The position numbers were made by a program, and so were the translations under genes. A stretch of DNA of 64,000 bases from Flavobacteriales bacterium (GTDB taxonomy: Bacteria; Bacteroidota; Bacteroidia; Flavobacteriales_D; Sanyastnellaceae). Within the stretch, counting starts at the first letter, position 1. The number at the start of each line of letters is the position of its first letter. Below, in pieces: positions 22,268 to 32,300 of this stretch. The notes below the pieces were generated by a model. That model was given only the letters and a program-made list of their open reading frames with translations, had not been told where the DNA came from and searched no databases. The stretch lies in assembly GCA_016722445.1 (NCBI GenBank), contig JADKIZ010000018.1, positions 1-64,000 on the forward strand, given 5' to 3'.

Positions 22268-23184
22268 AGATGGGAAAATACATATTAGTCATTTCGCTGG
22301 TGATATGTCATCTGGCATATGATGCTCAGATTCATCCACAGCAAACGCAATACATGTTCAACGCCATCGGATTAAATCCCGGAGCGGCAGGTCAGCATAA
22401 CGCACTAAATGCAACACTGAATCATCGTACCATGTGGCGAGGAATAGAAGGCGCACCAAAAACGGACTATGTGACAGTTCATACACCATTGAAATATGAG
22501 AGTATCGCAGCCGGCATTCAATTCTACCATGATCGAATTGGCGTAACGTCAAAATCAACATTCATGGTGAATGGCGCATATCGGATTAAAACAGGAAAAG
22601 GACAAATTGGTTTTGGGCTAATGGCTGGAATCACCTCAGGAGTAAATAATTGGTCACAGGTACAAACCACAGAATCAGATGACCTTGTGTTTAACTCTGG
22701 TGACAACAGTTATTTGATTCCATCAGCCGGTGCCGGAGTATATTATCAAGACAAGACAAGTTTTGCTGGACTCTCCATTCCACAGTTTTTGACTGCCATT
22801 TATGACGGCGGAGGCAAATACAAAGCCTCAGCATCCATTGAACATTTCACTTATCATTTCATGGCTGGAAAGCAAATAAAGCTCAGCGAAGACTTTACAC
22901 TTTTCGCTTCCACATTGTTGAAATACCAGAAGAATATTGCACTTCAGCCAGACATCACTATACTCGGTGGATACCTAGGTATGTATGATGCAGGCTTCAC
23001 ATACAGACCTGGTGATGCCATTTCATTTATTGCCCGTGGAAAAGTGAATTCACAAACCCGCATTTCGTACAGTTACGACTATAATCTCCATGCATTGGCC
23101 AGTTATTCCTCTGGTTCACATGAGTTGGGACTGTCTTATACATTCATCTATAAAACCAAATCCCGCGACACCCGTATGATGTAA
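22264..23184 (+). CDS. PorP/SprF-family type IX secretion outer-membrane protein
   Basis: A 306-residue beta-barrel of the PorP/SprF family: signal peptide (ILVISLVICHLAYDAQ), the family start QYMFNAIGLNPGAAGQHNALNATLNHRTMWRG, repeated amphipathic strands with Gly/aromatic turns (GIQFYHDRIGV, GFGLMAGITSG), and an ending strand (LSYTFIYKTK). In Flavobacterium johnsoniae, SprF-type proteins are needed for export or surface handling of the type B CTD protein encoded next door. The start codon overlaps the stop of the HYR giant (22264-22267), so translation is probably coupled and this barrel is inferred to be its dedicated partner. Confidence 0.92.
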   Translation: MKMGKYILVISLVICHLAYDAQIHPQQTQYMFNAIGLNPGAAGQHNALNATLNHRTMWRGIEGAPKTDYVTVHTPLKYESIAAGIQFYHDRIGVTSKSTFMVNGAYRIKTGKGQIGFGLMAGITSGVNNWSQVQTTESDDLVFNSGDNSYLIPSAGAGVYYQDKTSFAGLSIPQFLTAIYDGGGKYKASASIEHFTYHFMAGKQIKLSEDFTLFASTLLKYQKNIALQPDITILGGYLGMYDAGFTYRPGDAISFIARGKVNSQTRISYSYDYNLHALASYSSGSHELGLSYTFIYKTKSRDTRMM

Positions 23185-23189
23185 TTCTC

Positions 23190-25361
23190 ATGATCCGCCA
23201 CCTTATACTCATAGCGATCATTTCTATCATTTGCACCCACCCATCCTACACACAGGAAGTGGTGGTGCATCCTATTGCCTGCAATAGCAATCATCACGAT
23301 TTTGCTCCGGTAACTTATCAAGACGGTATTGTCTTTTGCAGTGACAGACCTTCCGGATACGGCATTGTGTGGACAGATGATGCCGGAAACTTAGAATCCA
23401 AAATGTATTTGTTTTCTCAAAACAAAACAGTTCCTTTTGCTGAAGAAATCAATAAACGAGGCAATGAAGGACCAGTATGTTTTGACGCAAGCTTCCAAAA
23501 CATTTACATGACATCACCGCTAAGGGACGATAAAAATTCACCATCTGGCTATCACGGCATTTTCATTTCAAGCAAGACATCACAAGGATGGACACCTCCA
23601 CAACCATTTGTGCACAATTCAAATGATCAGTCATTCAATTGCGGTCATCCAGCATTGGATCAAACAGGACAACGCCTTTATTTTATTTCTGATCAAGCCG
23701 GAGGTTATGGAGGCAAGGACATTTATTACTGTAACCGAACAACAAATGGATGGGATACACCAGTAAACGCAGGGCCCGAAGTGAATACAGCACAAAATGA
23801 AATTTTTCCATTTATAGCTGCCGATGGGTCTTTGTATTACTCCAGTGATCGTCAAGGGCAATATGACATTTACAAATCAGATCCATCCAAGGGTCAATTC
23901 ATGCCAGGTGTAGCCATGCCATCACCAGTGAATACAGAATTCAATGAATATGCATTCAGCATAACCGACAACAATGAACACGGGTATTTTACATCCAACC
24001 GCAACAATGGACAAGACGATCTTTTCTCTTATGAATTGAGTTATCCTGAATTCGTGGATTGTCCACCGGCAGAACAACCATCGTTTTGTTATTTGTTTGA
24101 AGAGACAGAAATAATGCCCAACGATTCCATGCCTATGATTTTCGAATGGGAATTGGGCGATGGAAAAACAGCTCGTGGATTAAGTACCGAATATTGTTAC
24201 GAAGATTTCGGTCAGTATCACGTGGCATTGAATGTTTATGATAGTCTCACCAAAGCAAGATTCGCGAGGGTATCAGAAGTTGATGTTCAAATCAGTCGGT
24301 CGCCTTATCCATTTATCACCGCACCAGACAGCGCGGCAGTGGCAACTCCTGTCCTATTGACAGCAGAAGGAACAGACATTGCAGACCTGAAACCAGAAAA
24401 ATACTTCTGGAATTTCGGTGATGGCTCACATGGTTCGGGATATGAGACCAGACACCCATTTGCCAAATCAGGACATTATTCCATCCAACTTGGCATCATT
24501 GCCTATCCGCCAGACGGAGGAGAAATCAAACGATGTGCAACACATGACATCATGGTTGGAACACCAGAAGAAATTCAGCAGTGGATCAGTGAATTGGAAA
24601 TTGCTGAAGCCAATGCCACAAAAGAAGCCATGTCATCATCATTGCAGGAAGATATGGTAATCGTTGAAAAAGACAGTACCACCTATTTGCAATATGCTCC
24701 AGACAGCACGCTATACTTTATTGAATTCAAGGAATCCGCAGAAAGGATGAGTATGAACGATCCTTATTTCAATAACATCAAATTCGAGATTACAGAAAGA
24801 TATGATTCCAATGCAACAGCATTTAAGTATTCAGTAGGTCATACTACAGAGATGCCAGTGATGATGCGCATTTATCGAGATATGATGAGCAACGGATATC
24901 TCGAGAGTATCATCAAAGAACAAGTGAGTACTGACTATGAAGCACAGCTCATCAAGCAATGGTGGTATATGCCAGATTCACTTGAATCGGCGTTTAATGC
25001 GCACCTGAACAAGTTCAGCGATATCAGATTCGAATTCGGCACTTATACAATCAATTCTACTTCATACGATAACCTCGACTATATCGCAGAGATGATGAAT
25101 CTGGATCACAACATCAAATTGCGCATTAAAGCGTACACCGATAGCATAGGTACCCATTCGCGCAATTTGCAACTTGCCAAAAAACGGGCTGAGTCCGTAT
25201 CAGGTTATCTCACCAAAGCAGGAGTCGATCCCAAGAGACTTGTCGCTGTGGGTTATGGCGAATCAATGCCTGTAGCAGAAAACGCCAGTGAAGAAGGTCG
25301 GGCGCAAAACAGGCGCGTTGAATTCGAAATCATCACCGACGAAAACCGCAAGAAAAAATAA
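23190..25361 (+). CDS. OmpA-family protein with PD40 propeller and PKD domains
   Basis: A 723-residue exported protein. A short signal peptide (IAIISIICTHPSYTQ) is followed by PD40/WD40-like propeller blades (GHPALDQTGQRLYFISDQ, GGKDIYYC, GSLYYSSDRQGQYDIY), two PKD-like folds (FEWELGDGKTARGLSTEYC around residue 320; FWNFGDGSHGSG around 410), and a C-terminal OmpA peptidoglycan-binding domain (IKLRIKAYTDSIGTHSRN, LAKKRAESVSGYL, RRVEFEI). The OmpA domain would anchor it to peptidoglycan, the propeller and PKD parts would face partners in the periplasm or outer membrane. PorE in T9SS has a related make-up, and proximity to the PorP/SprF gene (5-bp gap) supports a role in anchoring that complex; this is inference. 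Confidence 0.88.
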   Translation: MIRHLILIAIISIICTHPSYTQEVVVHPIACNSNHHDFAPVTYQDGIVFCSDRPSGYGIVWTDDAGNLESKMYLFSQNKTVPFAEEINKRGNEGPVCFDASFQNIYMTSPLRDDKNSPSGYHGIFISSKTSQGWTPPQPFVHNSNDQSFNCGHPALDQTGQRLYFISDQAGGYGGKDIYYCNRTTNGWDTPVNAGPEVNTAQNEIFPFIAADGSLYYSSDRQGQYDIYKSDPSKGQFMPGVAMPSPVNTEFNEYAFSITDNNEHGYFTSNRNNGQDDLFSYELSYPEFVDCPPAEQPSFCYLFEETEIMPNDSMPMIFEWELGDGKTARGLSTEYCYEDFGQYHVALNVYDSLTKARFARVSEVDVQISRSPYPFITAPDSAAVATPVLLTAEGTDIADLKPEKYFWNFGDGSHGSGYETRHPFAKSGHYSIQLGIIAYPPDGGEIKRCATHDIMVGTPEEIQQWISELEIAEANATKEAMSSSLQEDMVIVEKDSTTYLQYAPDSTLYFIEFKESAERMSMNDPYFNNIKFEITERYDSNATAFKYSVGHTTEMPVMMRIYRDMMSNGYLESIIKEQVSTDYEAQLIKQWWYMPDSLESAFNAHLNKFSDIRFEFGTYTINSTSYDNLDYIAEMMNLDHNIKLRIKAYTDSIGTHSRNLQLAKKRAESVSGYLTKAGVDPKRLVAVGYGESMPVAENASEEGRAQNRRVEFEIITDENRKKK

Positions 25362-25430
25362 TCGCGGCCGCATTCTCAAAAGTCAAAAAGGTAACCTTCA
25401 GGGAAATACCCCGTACAACGGTCACCCTTT

Positions 25431-28394
25431 ATGACACCCGAAAGAGGAAAATACCCTGTACTTCGTTCAATTGCCGTGATAGCGGTGATTTTCGTATCGC
25501 TGATTGGACACAGTCAACAATATGAAATCATCCCTCTCAAGATCAATTCAAAAGATGCGGATTTTTCAGCCACATTTCTTGGCAACGACCTCGTATTTGT
25601 CTCTGCGCGCGCTCGAGTAGACCTTTCCTTCGATGACGACTCTCTCACGCAATTCTATACTGACCTTTATATCACCAAACAAAAAACGGATGGTAGCTTT
25701 ACCAATCCGGAGGTGATCAAAGGAGCTGTGAATACAGACTTCAATGAAGGTCATTGTACCTTCACCCGTGATGGCAGATGGATGTACTATACTGGTAATC
25801 TAAAAAAATCACTTGACAATAAGATTGACCGCACTTCAGAATTCAAACTGGGAATTTTTATCGCAGAAAATGTAGGAGGTCATTGGATACCGAGGGGTGA
25901 ATATCCTTTTAACTCCACCAATGGCAAATACAGCAATGCACATCCATCACTTTCTGAAAATGACAGTATCTTGTATTTCTGCTCCAACATGCCTGGAGGG
26001 AAAGGCAACTCAGACATTTATAGAAGCAGGTGGGTAAATGGACAGTGGACTGAACCTGAAAACTTAGGCGGAGAAGTCAACAGCAAAGGCAATGAATTTT
26101 TCCCATTCATCTCAGAATCCGGTACGTTGTATTTTTCAACTGATGCCCGCAATGATGCTGAGGGAATGGATATCTACTTTAGTGAAGAAACGGATGGTGA
26201 ATTCCAGGAGCCTGAAAGACTGAATAATACCATCAATTCCGAATACGATGAATTTGCCTACCAGGAAAAACGTGGTACCAATATCGGTTGCTTTAGCAGC
26301 AACAGAGTAGAAGAACAAGACGACGTGTTCATGTTTAAAAAATTCTATGACAATATGAACGAGTGTCAGGAGAATTATCAGGCAAACTTCTGCTACCATT
26401 TTTATGACATGGAATTAGCAAAACTTGAGAATGTACCCATCAAATACGAATGGAATCTCGGCGACGGCACAATGATCATGGCAGACAGTATTGATTATTG
26501 CTACAAAGCAGCAGGTGAATATCATGTTACGCTGAATGTGGTTGATACATTGACAAAAATGGTATTTAAGAAAGTAAGTGAAACGGAAATTTCCATTCTA
26601 CAAGCTGATCGTCCTTTCATTCATAGTCATGACACACTTTATCAAAATGGATATTTTGAATGCAAAGTAGAATTTACTGCATTCAATCAATTCCCTGTGA
26701 AACACATCAAGTGGGAACTAGATGATGGAAGCACTTACCATGGTGAAACATTTAAGCACCAATTCTCAACTCCCGGAATGCATCAAATCAAATGTGGTGT
26801 AACCGGTGAAAAGAAAAAAGGCGGAATCGTGCCATTTGTATGTGTGTATAAAAATGTTTGGTGCGCTCCAGCCGATCAAAGCACACCAGGAACAGATGTA
26901 CTCGCTTGCTGCGACCAGATCAAGTACAGCAAAAGAGAAATGACAGCTACCGACAAACTTGCTTCGAAAGATGGTATTCTACCGGCTATGCATGAAATTG
27001 TAATAGCAAGCAGCAAAACCAAATTGCCGAAAAGCAGTCCGATGTTGAATATTCGCGATGTAAAAATCAAAGAAACACTCACGGATAGCGGTTACATCTA
27101 TACTGTCGCAGAAAAAGCCACATGGCAAGAACTTATTCCACTTTATGCCACGCTTAAGGCAGCTGGTGTAGAAAACATGTACGCCATTGAAACGATACAA
27201 GGAGGCGCCACCAAACCCACTGCTGCAAACAAAAATGACGTAGCACTGTCGAATAAGGATCATAACAACACCACAACAACAAAAGACAAATCTGAAGGGT
27301 TAGTTGAACAAAACTCAGCAAACACTGCTGTGAATTCCGATCACGATACAACCAATGACCATGCATCAACTCAACAACCAGATATAAACGCAACAATTGC
27401 AACAACAGGAGAAGAGAAAAATGCAGATCACACTGCCTCAAATTCTACAACCACAAACAACATGGTTGATCCGATGCCGGCATCAACAGACTCAACTTTC
27501 CATGCAAACGCAGGCTTGAATAATGCAAACAATACTGGACATAACCCAGCATCCTCAGCCACCAATTCATCAACCTCAACAACATCGGAGTCTGAAGTAA
27601 ATTCTAACAATGCAGCACAAGCTGTAACATCCAATCATTCAAACACAGGATTGAATGTCAATGGTGAACCTCCGAAGGACATCAAAACCTCTGAGTCCAA
27701 TACTGTTCAGCACAACGACCTTGATCCAACCAAAAATTCCGCACAGCCGGAACGCAAACTTTATCGCATAGTATTATTCACTTCCGAAAGACAACTGTCG
27801 TTCAATGACATTCAATTCAAAGGCATAACTTCAGAAATCAATGAATTGAGACGTGGCCATGAATATGCATACACCATATTGGGTGTACCAGCAGAAAAAG
27901 ACTTGAACAAACGTTTAGAAGAATTGCATGCCGCGGGATTGACGGATGCAAAAGCAGAATCGTTTGACCTCAGTAACCTGAAAAATGAATTGAACCGCAA
28001 AGGCTTCTTCCTAGAACAGGGTGACGCTGATAGATACAATATAGAATTCTCAAAACTGTCTGACATCAAATTTGAATACAACAGTGCAGAGATCAAACCT
28101 GAATCATACAAAGTATTGAATTATATCGCTTCCATGCTTATCCTGGAAGAGGACTTCACCTTGAAGATTGATGCGCATACCTGCTCTGTTGGTGGTGATG
28201 AATTCAACAAAAAACTTTCAGAACAACGTGCACGAGCCGTGATGGATTATTTCATCAAAAAAGGTATAGATGCCGAACGACTTAAGCCGCAAGGTTTCGG
28301 TTTAGCTAGACCATTTACCACCAACGAAAGTGAAATGGGAAGAGCAGCCAATCGTCGCGTTGAATTCACTGTAGTCTACTCCATCAAAAAATAG
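25431..28394 (+). CDS. OmpA-family protein with PD40, PKD, SPOR-like domains and a low-complexity Asn/Thr linker
   Basis: A 987-residue paralogue of the preceding gene. Order: signal peptide (SIAVIAVIFVSLIGHSQQ), PD40 blades (HPSLSENDSILYFCSNMPGG, GNEFFPFISESGTLYFSTD), two PKD-like folds (YEWNLGDGTMIMADS; KWELDDGSTYHGETF), a first SPOR-like segment (SGYIYTVAEKATWQELIPLY), a linker of about 180 residues at roughly 595-775 made mostly of Asn, Thr, Ser, Ala, Asp and His, a second SPOR-like segment (YRIVLFTSERQLSFNDIQF), and a C-terminal OmpA domain (KIDAHTCSVGGDEFNKKLS, RRVEFTVVY). The linker could span the periplasm. It lies 69 bp after the first OmpA gene and 3 bp before the next. Role inferred: peptidoglycan anchor for the PorP/HYR system. 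Confidence 0.86.
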   Translation: MTPERGKYPVLRSIAVIAVIFVSLIGHSQQYEIIPLKINSKDADFSATFLGNDLVFVSARARVDLSFDDDSLTQFYTDLYITKQKTDGSFTNPEVIKGAVNTDFNEGHCTFTRDGRWMYYTGNLKKSLDNKIDRTSEFKLGIFIAENVGGHWIPRGEYPFNSTNGKYSNAHPSLSENDSILYFCSNMPGGKGNSDIYRSRWVNGQWTEPENLGGEVNSKGNEFFPFISESGTLYFSTDARNDAEGMDIYFSEETDGEFQEPERLNNTINSEYDEFAYQEKRGTNIGCFSSNRVEEQDDVFMFKKFYDNMNECQENYQANFCYHFYDMELAKLENVPIKYEWNLGDGTMIMADSIDYCYKAAGEYHVTLNVVDTLTKMVFKKVSETEISILQADRPFIHSHDTLYQNGYFECKVEFTAFNQFPVKHIKWELDDGSTYHGETFKHQFSTPGMHQIKCGVTGEKKKGGIVPFVCVYKNVWCAPADQSTPGTDVLACCDQIKYSKREMTATDKLASKDGILPAMHEIVIASSKTKLPKSSPMLNIRDVKIKETLTDSGYIYTVAEKATWQELIPLYATLKAAGVENMYAIETIQGGATKPTAANKNDVALSNKDHNNTTTTKDKSEGLVEQNSANTAVNSDHDTTNDHASTQQPDINATIATTGEEKNADHTASNSTTTNNMVDPMPASTDSTFHANAGLNNANNTGHNPASSATNSSTSTTSESEVNSNNAAQAVTSNHSNTGLNVNGEPPKDIKTSESNTVQHNDLDPTKNSAQPERKLYRIVLFTSERQLSFNDIQFKGITSEINELRRGHEYAYTILGVPAEKDLNKRLEELHAAGLTDAKAESFDLSNLKNELNRKGFFLEQGDADRYNIEFSKLSDIKFEYNSAEIKPESYKVLNYIASMLILEEDFTLKIDAHTCSVGGDEFNKKLSEQRARAVMDYFIKKGIDAERLKPQGFGLARPFTTNESEMGRAANRRVEFTVVYSIKK

Positions 28395-28397
28395 TTT

Positions 28398-29374
28398 ATG
28401 ACACCAATAACCCGCCTATTCTCTATTGGCTTCATATTTATTGCCTCTATTTCACAGGCTCAACCAGTGCCTGCTTCAGATGAAAACATTCCTTTTCTCG
28501 TAACATTCGGCAATGAATCCGGGACCAAATGGGGAGATGATGATTACAGTCAGACCTTCTTCTTTAAGATCAAAAAAGAATTCAAGGATCCGATTTATTT
28601 CCGTGTCTACGATCCCGAATGTGCAGGACAACATGACGAAGTAAATGGATCATTCAACACCATGACAAAATTTTCTGTTTATGGTGGAGCTGGTTGCATT
28701 TCCAACCCGGATGCAACGGGTACAGATCCAACAGGAAACTACAAAAGTGGCAATATGCTCGCGACAAAAACTTTCGGTCAAAAAACAGATTACGACAATG
28801 CATGGTACACCTTCGGTCCATTTAATCCAAGTGAAGGCGAGTACAGTCAGAAATATGGCGGATATGTATTCAAAGTCATTTGTGAAGGATTGAAAGGAGA
28901 CGATGGCAACCTTTACCGCTATTTCATGTCGACCAATGCAGAAAAAATGTTCCTATTGAAGGTGGCAACGCCTTCACTTTTGAATACACTTTCAGATTAC
29001 ATAAGGAAGCTTATCAAACCTCACACATTTATCCTTACATCGACGATAAAGTGATCTCTGTTGAGCAGCGTAACTTCGATTGGGATTCCGATGGTTATAT
29101 CAAAATTTGCTCAGTGGCAACATTGGGAGATGATGTCGCTTTGTCGTCAGACAATGCCTGGTCAACCAGCGTATACAAGATCAAGGACAAAGAACGTGGC
29201 AAGTCTCTGGACATTCAATTTACGAAAAACGATAAGATTCAGGTCAACAACAACAACGTTGTGTTTTCAATACGAAATCAATATGGAGAATTGCTTCCAT
29301 TCTATGTAGTACCCATCGGTGGTGTACCTAAATACCAAGGCAATATTTCCGCTACACCCATCAAGAAGAAATAG
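28398..29374 (+). CDS. Exported protein of unknown function, frameshifted
   Basis: Signal peptide (LFSIGFIFIASISQAQPV) followed by a mature part with no domain I recognise. Recurrent features are acidic/Gly motifs (FGNESGTKWGDDDYSQTFFFKIKKE, read in pieces) and YFRVYDPECAGQHDE, suggesting beta-sandwich structure. The frame ends at 29054, but the coherent continuation (NVPIEGGNAFTFEYTFRLH, then SVEQRNFDWDSDGYIKICSV) runs in the next frame to 29374. Adding one A to the A6 run at 28942-28947 gives 325 residues. It sits 3 bp after the OmpA gene and 2 bp before the propeller phosphatase, clearly in the same operon, so a structural or accessory role in the same envelope complex is likely. Confidence 0.75.
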
Positions 29375-29376
29375 CG

Positions 29377-32300
29377 ATGATCAGACATTCCACCCTGATT
29401 ACTTTTTTCCTTCTTCTGAGTCTATATGGCGAATCACAGTCGTATAAATTCAAAAAATTCCAGGAACAGGATGGATTAAACAGTCGTTTTGTTTACACCC
29501 TTGATCAGGATGAATTCGGGCAATTATTGATTGGTACTGGTGATGGATTATTCATTTATGATGGATTCCAATTCACCGATATGACGAAGGAGTCGGGTTT
29601 GAGTGAAAACTTTCTGACCTGCAGTTTCAGGGCTAAAGATGGTGTCATCTGGTATGGACACAACAAAGGACTCATTAGTAAATATCATCACAATGAATTT
29701 GAACATTTCGATCTGAGTTCATACACCACATCTCGAATCAATCAGGTTTTTCAAGATGAGGACGGTACGCTTTGGGCCCTCACCCAAAACAATGGTATCC
29801 TCAAAAAGGATCAGAACAATACATGGCAACAATTTATCGATGGGTTGGAAGACTTCACCCTTTATTCGGTTTATGTAGATGATCAAAAAAGAATTTGGGT
29901 CGGAAGTGATTTCGGTCTGTTGATGGCTGAATACTCCGACAACAATACACCACACTTCGATTTTGTTTCAGAAATATCCGAAACAAAAGTGGCGGATATC
30001 ATTCGTTCCGGAAATACACTGATTGTAGGAACAGAAGATTCCGGTCTATTTCAAATTGAACTGCGCCAAAGCAGTTATCAGATTATCGAGCTCTTTCATG
30101 AAGGTACCAACATTCACGGAATAGCCATCAATTCACTGTTTGAAGATTCGGAAAAAAACCTTTGGGTTTGTTCGAATAATCAAGGCCTCTTCCAATTCAC
30201 TGGACTCATAGAAAACAGGTATCTCAGAAAAACAGAATATCAGGGTAGCGAAGAATTAAAAACTTCTAGTATCAGAATATGCCGTGAAGATCGTGAAGGA
30301 AACATCTGGGTTGGTACCATGGGTGATGGCTTGCTTCAACTGACCGATAGTTATTTTTCCATTTTATCACTGAGTAATGATGCCAACCATCCTGAAATTT
30401 TTTCCATTCACGAAAAAAACGACACCATCTGGACCGGAGGATTTGGTAGAGTCAATGTGAGCTATGGCGAATTGGTGAACGTGATTGACAGCATCGACAA
30501 ACAATCCGGACTTCCACCTTCAGAAATTACGACCATCTTTCAACACCCCAATTCTTCCTTGTGGGTAGGAACGGCAGACGGTTATCTCCTCAAACAAAAC
30601 CAAACAACCAAAAAATTTTCGCCGGTTAAACTCACTTCAGAATTTCAAGGACAACGCATCAATCAGATCCTTGGATTTCAGAACAACATTTATGTGGCGA
30701 CCGATTACGGCATTCTCATTTTCAATGACGAAAAATTGGTCTCTCATCTTTCCATCTTATCCGGATTAGCACACAATGTTGTGAAATCACTTTATCCTGA
30801 TCGCAAAGGACGAATCTGGATAGCATCCAGCAACAGTGAAATCACTTACATCCAGGACGGGCAAATTCATAACATTCCTTCTCTATTGGATGGAGCGATG
30901 ATTCAGATCAGATGTTTTGCCGAAGACAATGAAGGGAATATGTGGATCGGTACAGACGGACTTGGTTTGATGAAAATCGTTGGTGACAGTGTTAACATCA
31001 TCACCAAAGCAAGTGGTCTTTATTCCGATTATTGTTATAGCATGACCTGTGACCAACGCAACAAATTGTGGGTTGGTCATCGCGGTGCATTGAGTCGCAT
31101 CAATGTCCTCGATAACACCGTTGAAATATTTGATCCAGGAAATGGATATGACCTCGAATTCATTGAGAATGCCATCAACCGTATGCCTTCCGGAGTATTG
31201 TACTTCGGTATCAACGAAGGGGTACTTCGTTATGAGCCTGACAAAGACAGAAAAAATGAAGCTGAACCCATCCTGCGTATTCTCACAGTGAACATCAATG
31301 ACAGTGTCTATCGCGGAACAAATCAGATTTCACTTCCATATGGTGAATACAAACTCAATTTCGACTTCATCGGACTTTCTTTGAAAGCACCAGGAGAAGT
31401 GAAATACCAATTTTACCTCGAAGGATATGAAACGAACTGGAGTAATCCGGAAACCCATCATCTTCGAGACTACAACAAAATTGGTCCAGGTGATTACACT
31501 TTCAAAGTCAAATGTTTCAATGCGGATGGCAATGGTGGTCAAACCATAGTTACCGTAAAAATTTTCATTGACAAACCATTTTGGTTGAAATGGTGGTTCA
31601 TTGTGCTTTGTGCACTGTTCCTTGCCGGACTCGTGCGATTCATCATCATCAGAAGAGAACGCAAGCTCAGAGAAGATCAGGAAAAACTTCAGAGCGCACT
31701 CGATGAAAGAACTAAAGAAGTGGTAGAGCAGAAGGAACTTTTAGAAGAAAAAAACAAGGACATTACCGATTCTATCACCTATGCGCGTAACATCCAGAAA
31801 GCCATGCTTCCTGCTGTGGATGCGCTTAAAATTCACTTCAATGATGCTTTCGTTTACTACAAACCGAGGGATATCGTTAGCGGCGACTTTTATTGGGTTG
31901 AAAAATTCAATGACACAATAGTTGTATCGTGTGCGGATTGCACAGGCCATGGTGTTCCCGGCGCGTTCATGTCACTTATCGGTACCACATTGCTGAAAGA
32001 AGTTTCCGCTAAAAAAGTGGTGCAAAGTTCACGAGACGTTTTGGTTCACCTCGACAGTGAACTGAACAGGATGCTGAACAAGCAGGATGGCATAAGTGTA
32101 GAAGATGGTATGGACATCACGGTTTTCGACTTCCATACCGATACAGGAATTCTGAATATTGCGAGCGCCAATCGTCCAGTGATTTTGTTCCACAAAGGTG
32201 AATGGATTGAAGTCAAAGGCGACAGGCAATCAATTGGTGGATCACGCACAGACAAAGACAAAGACTTTACCCTATACGATTTCAAAATCCAGAAGGGCGA

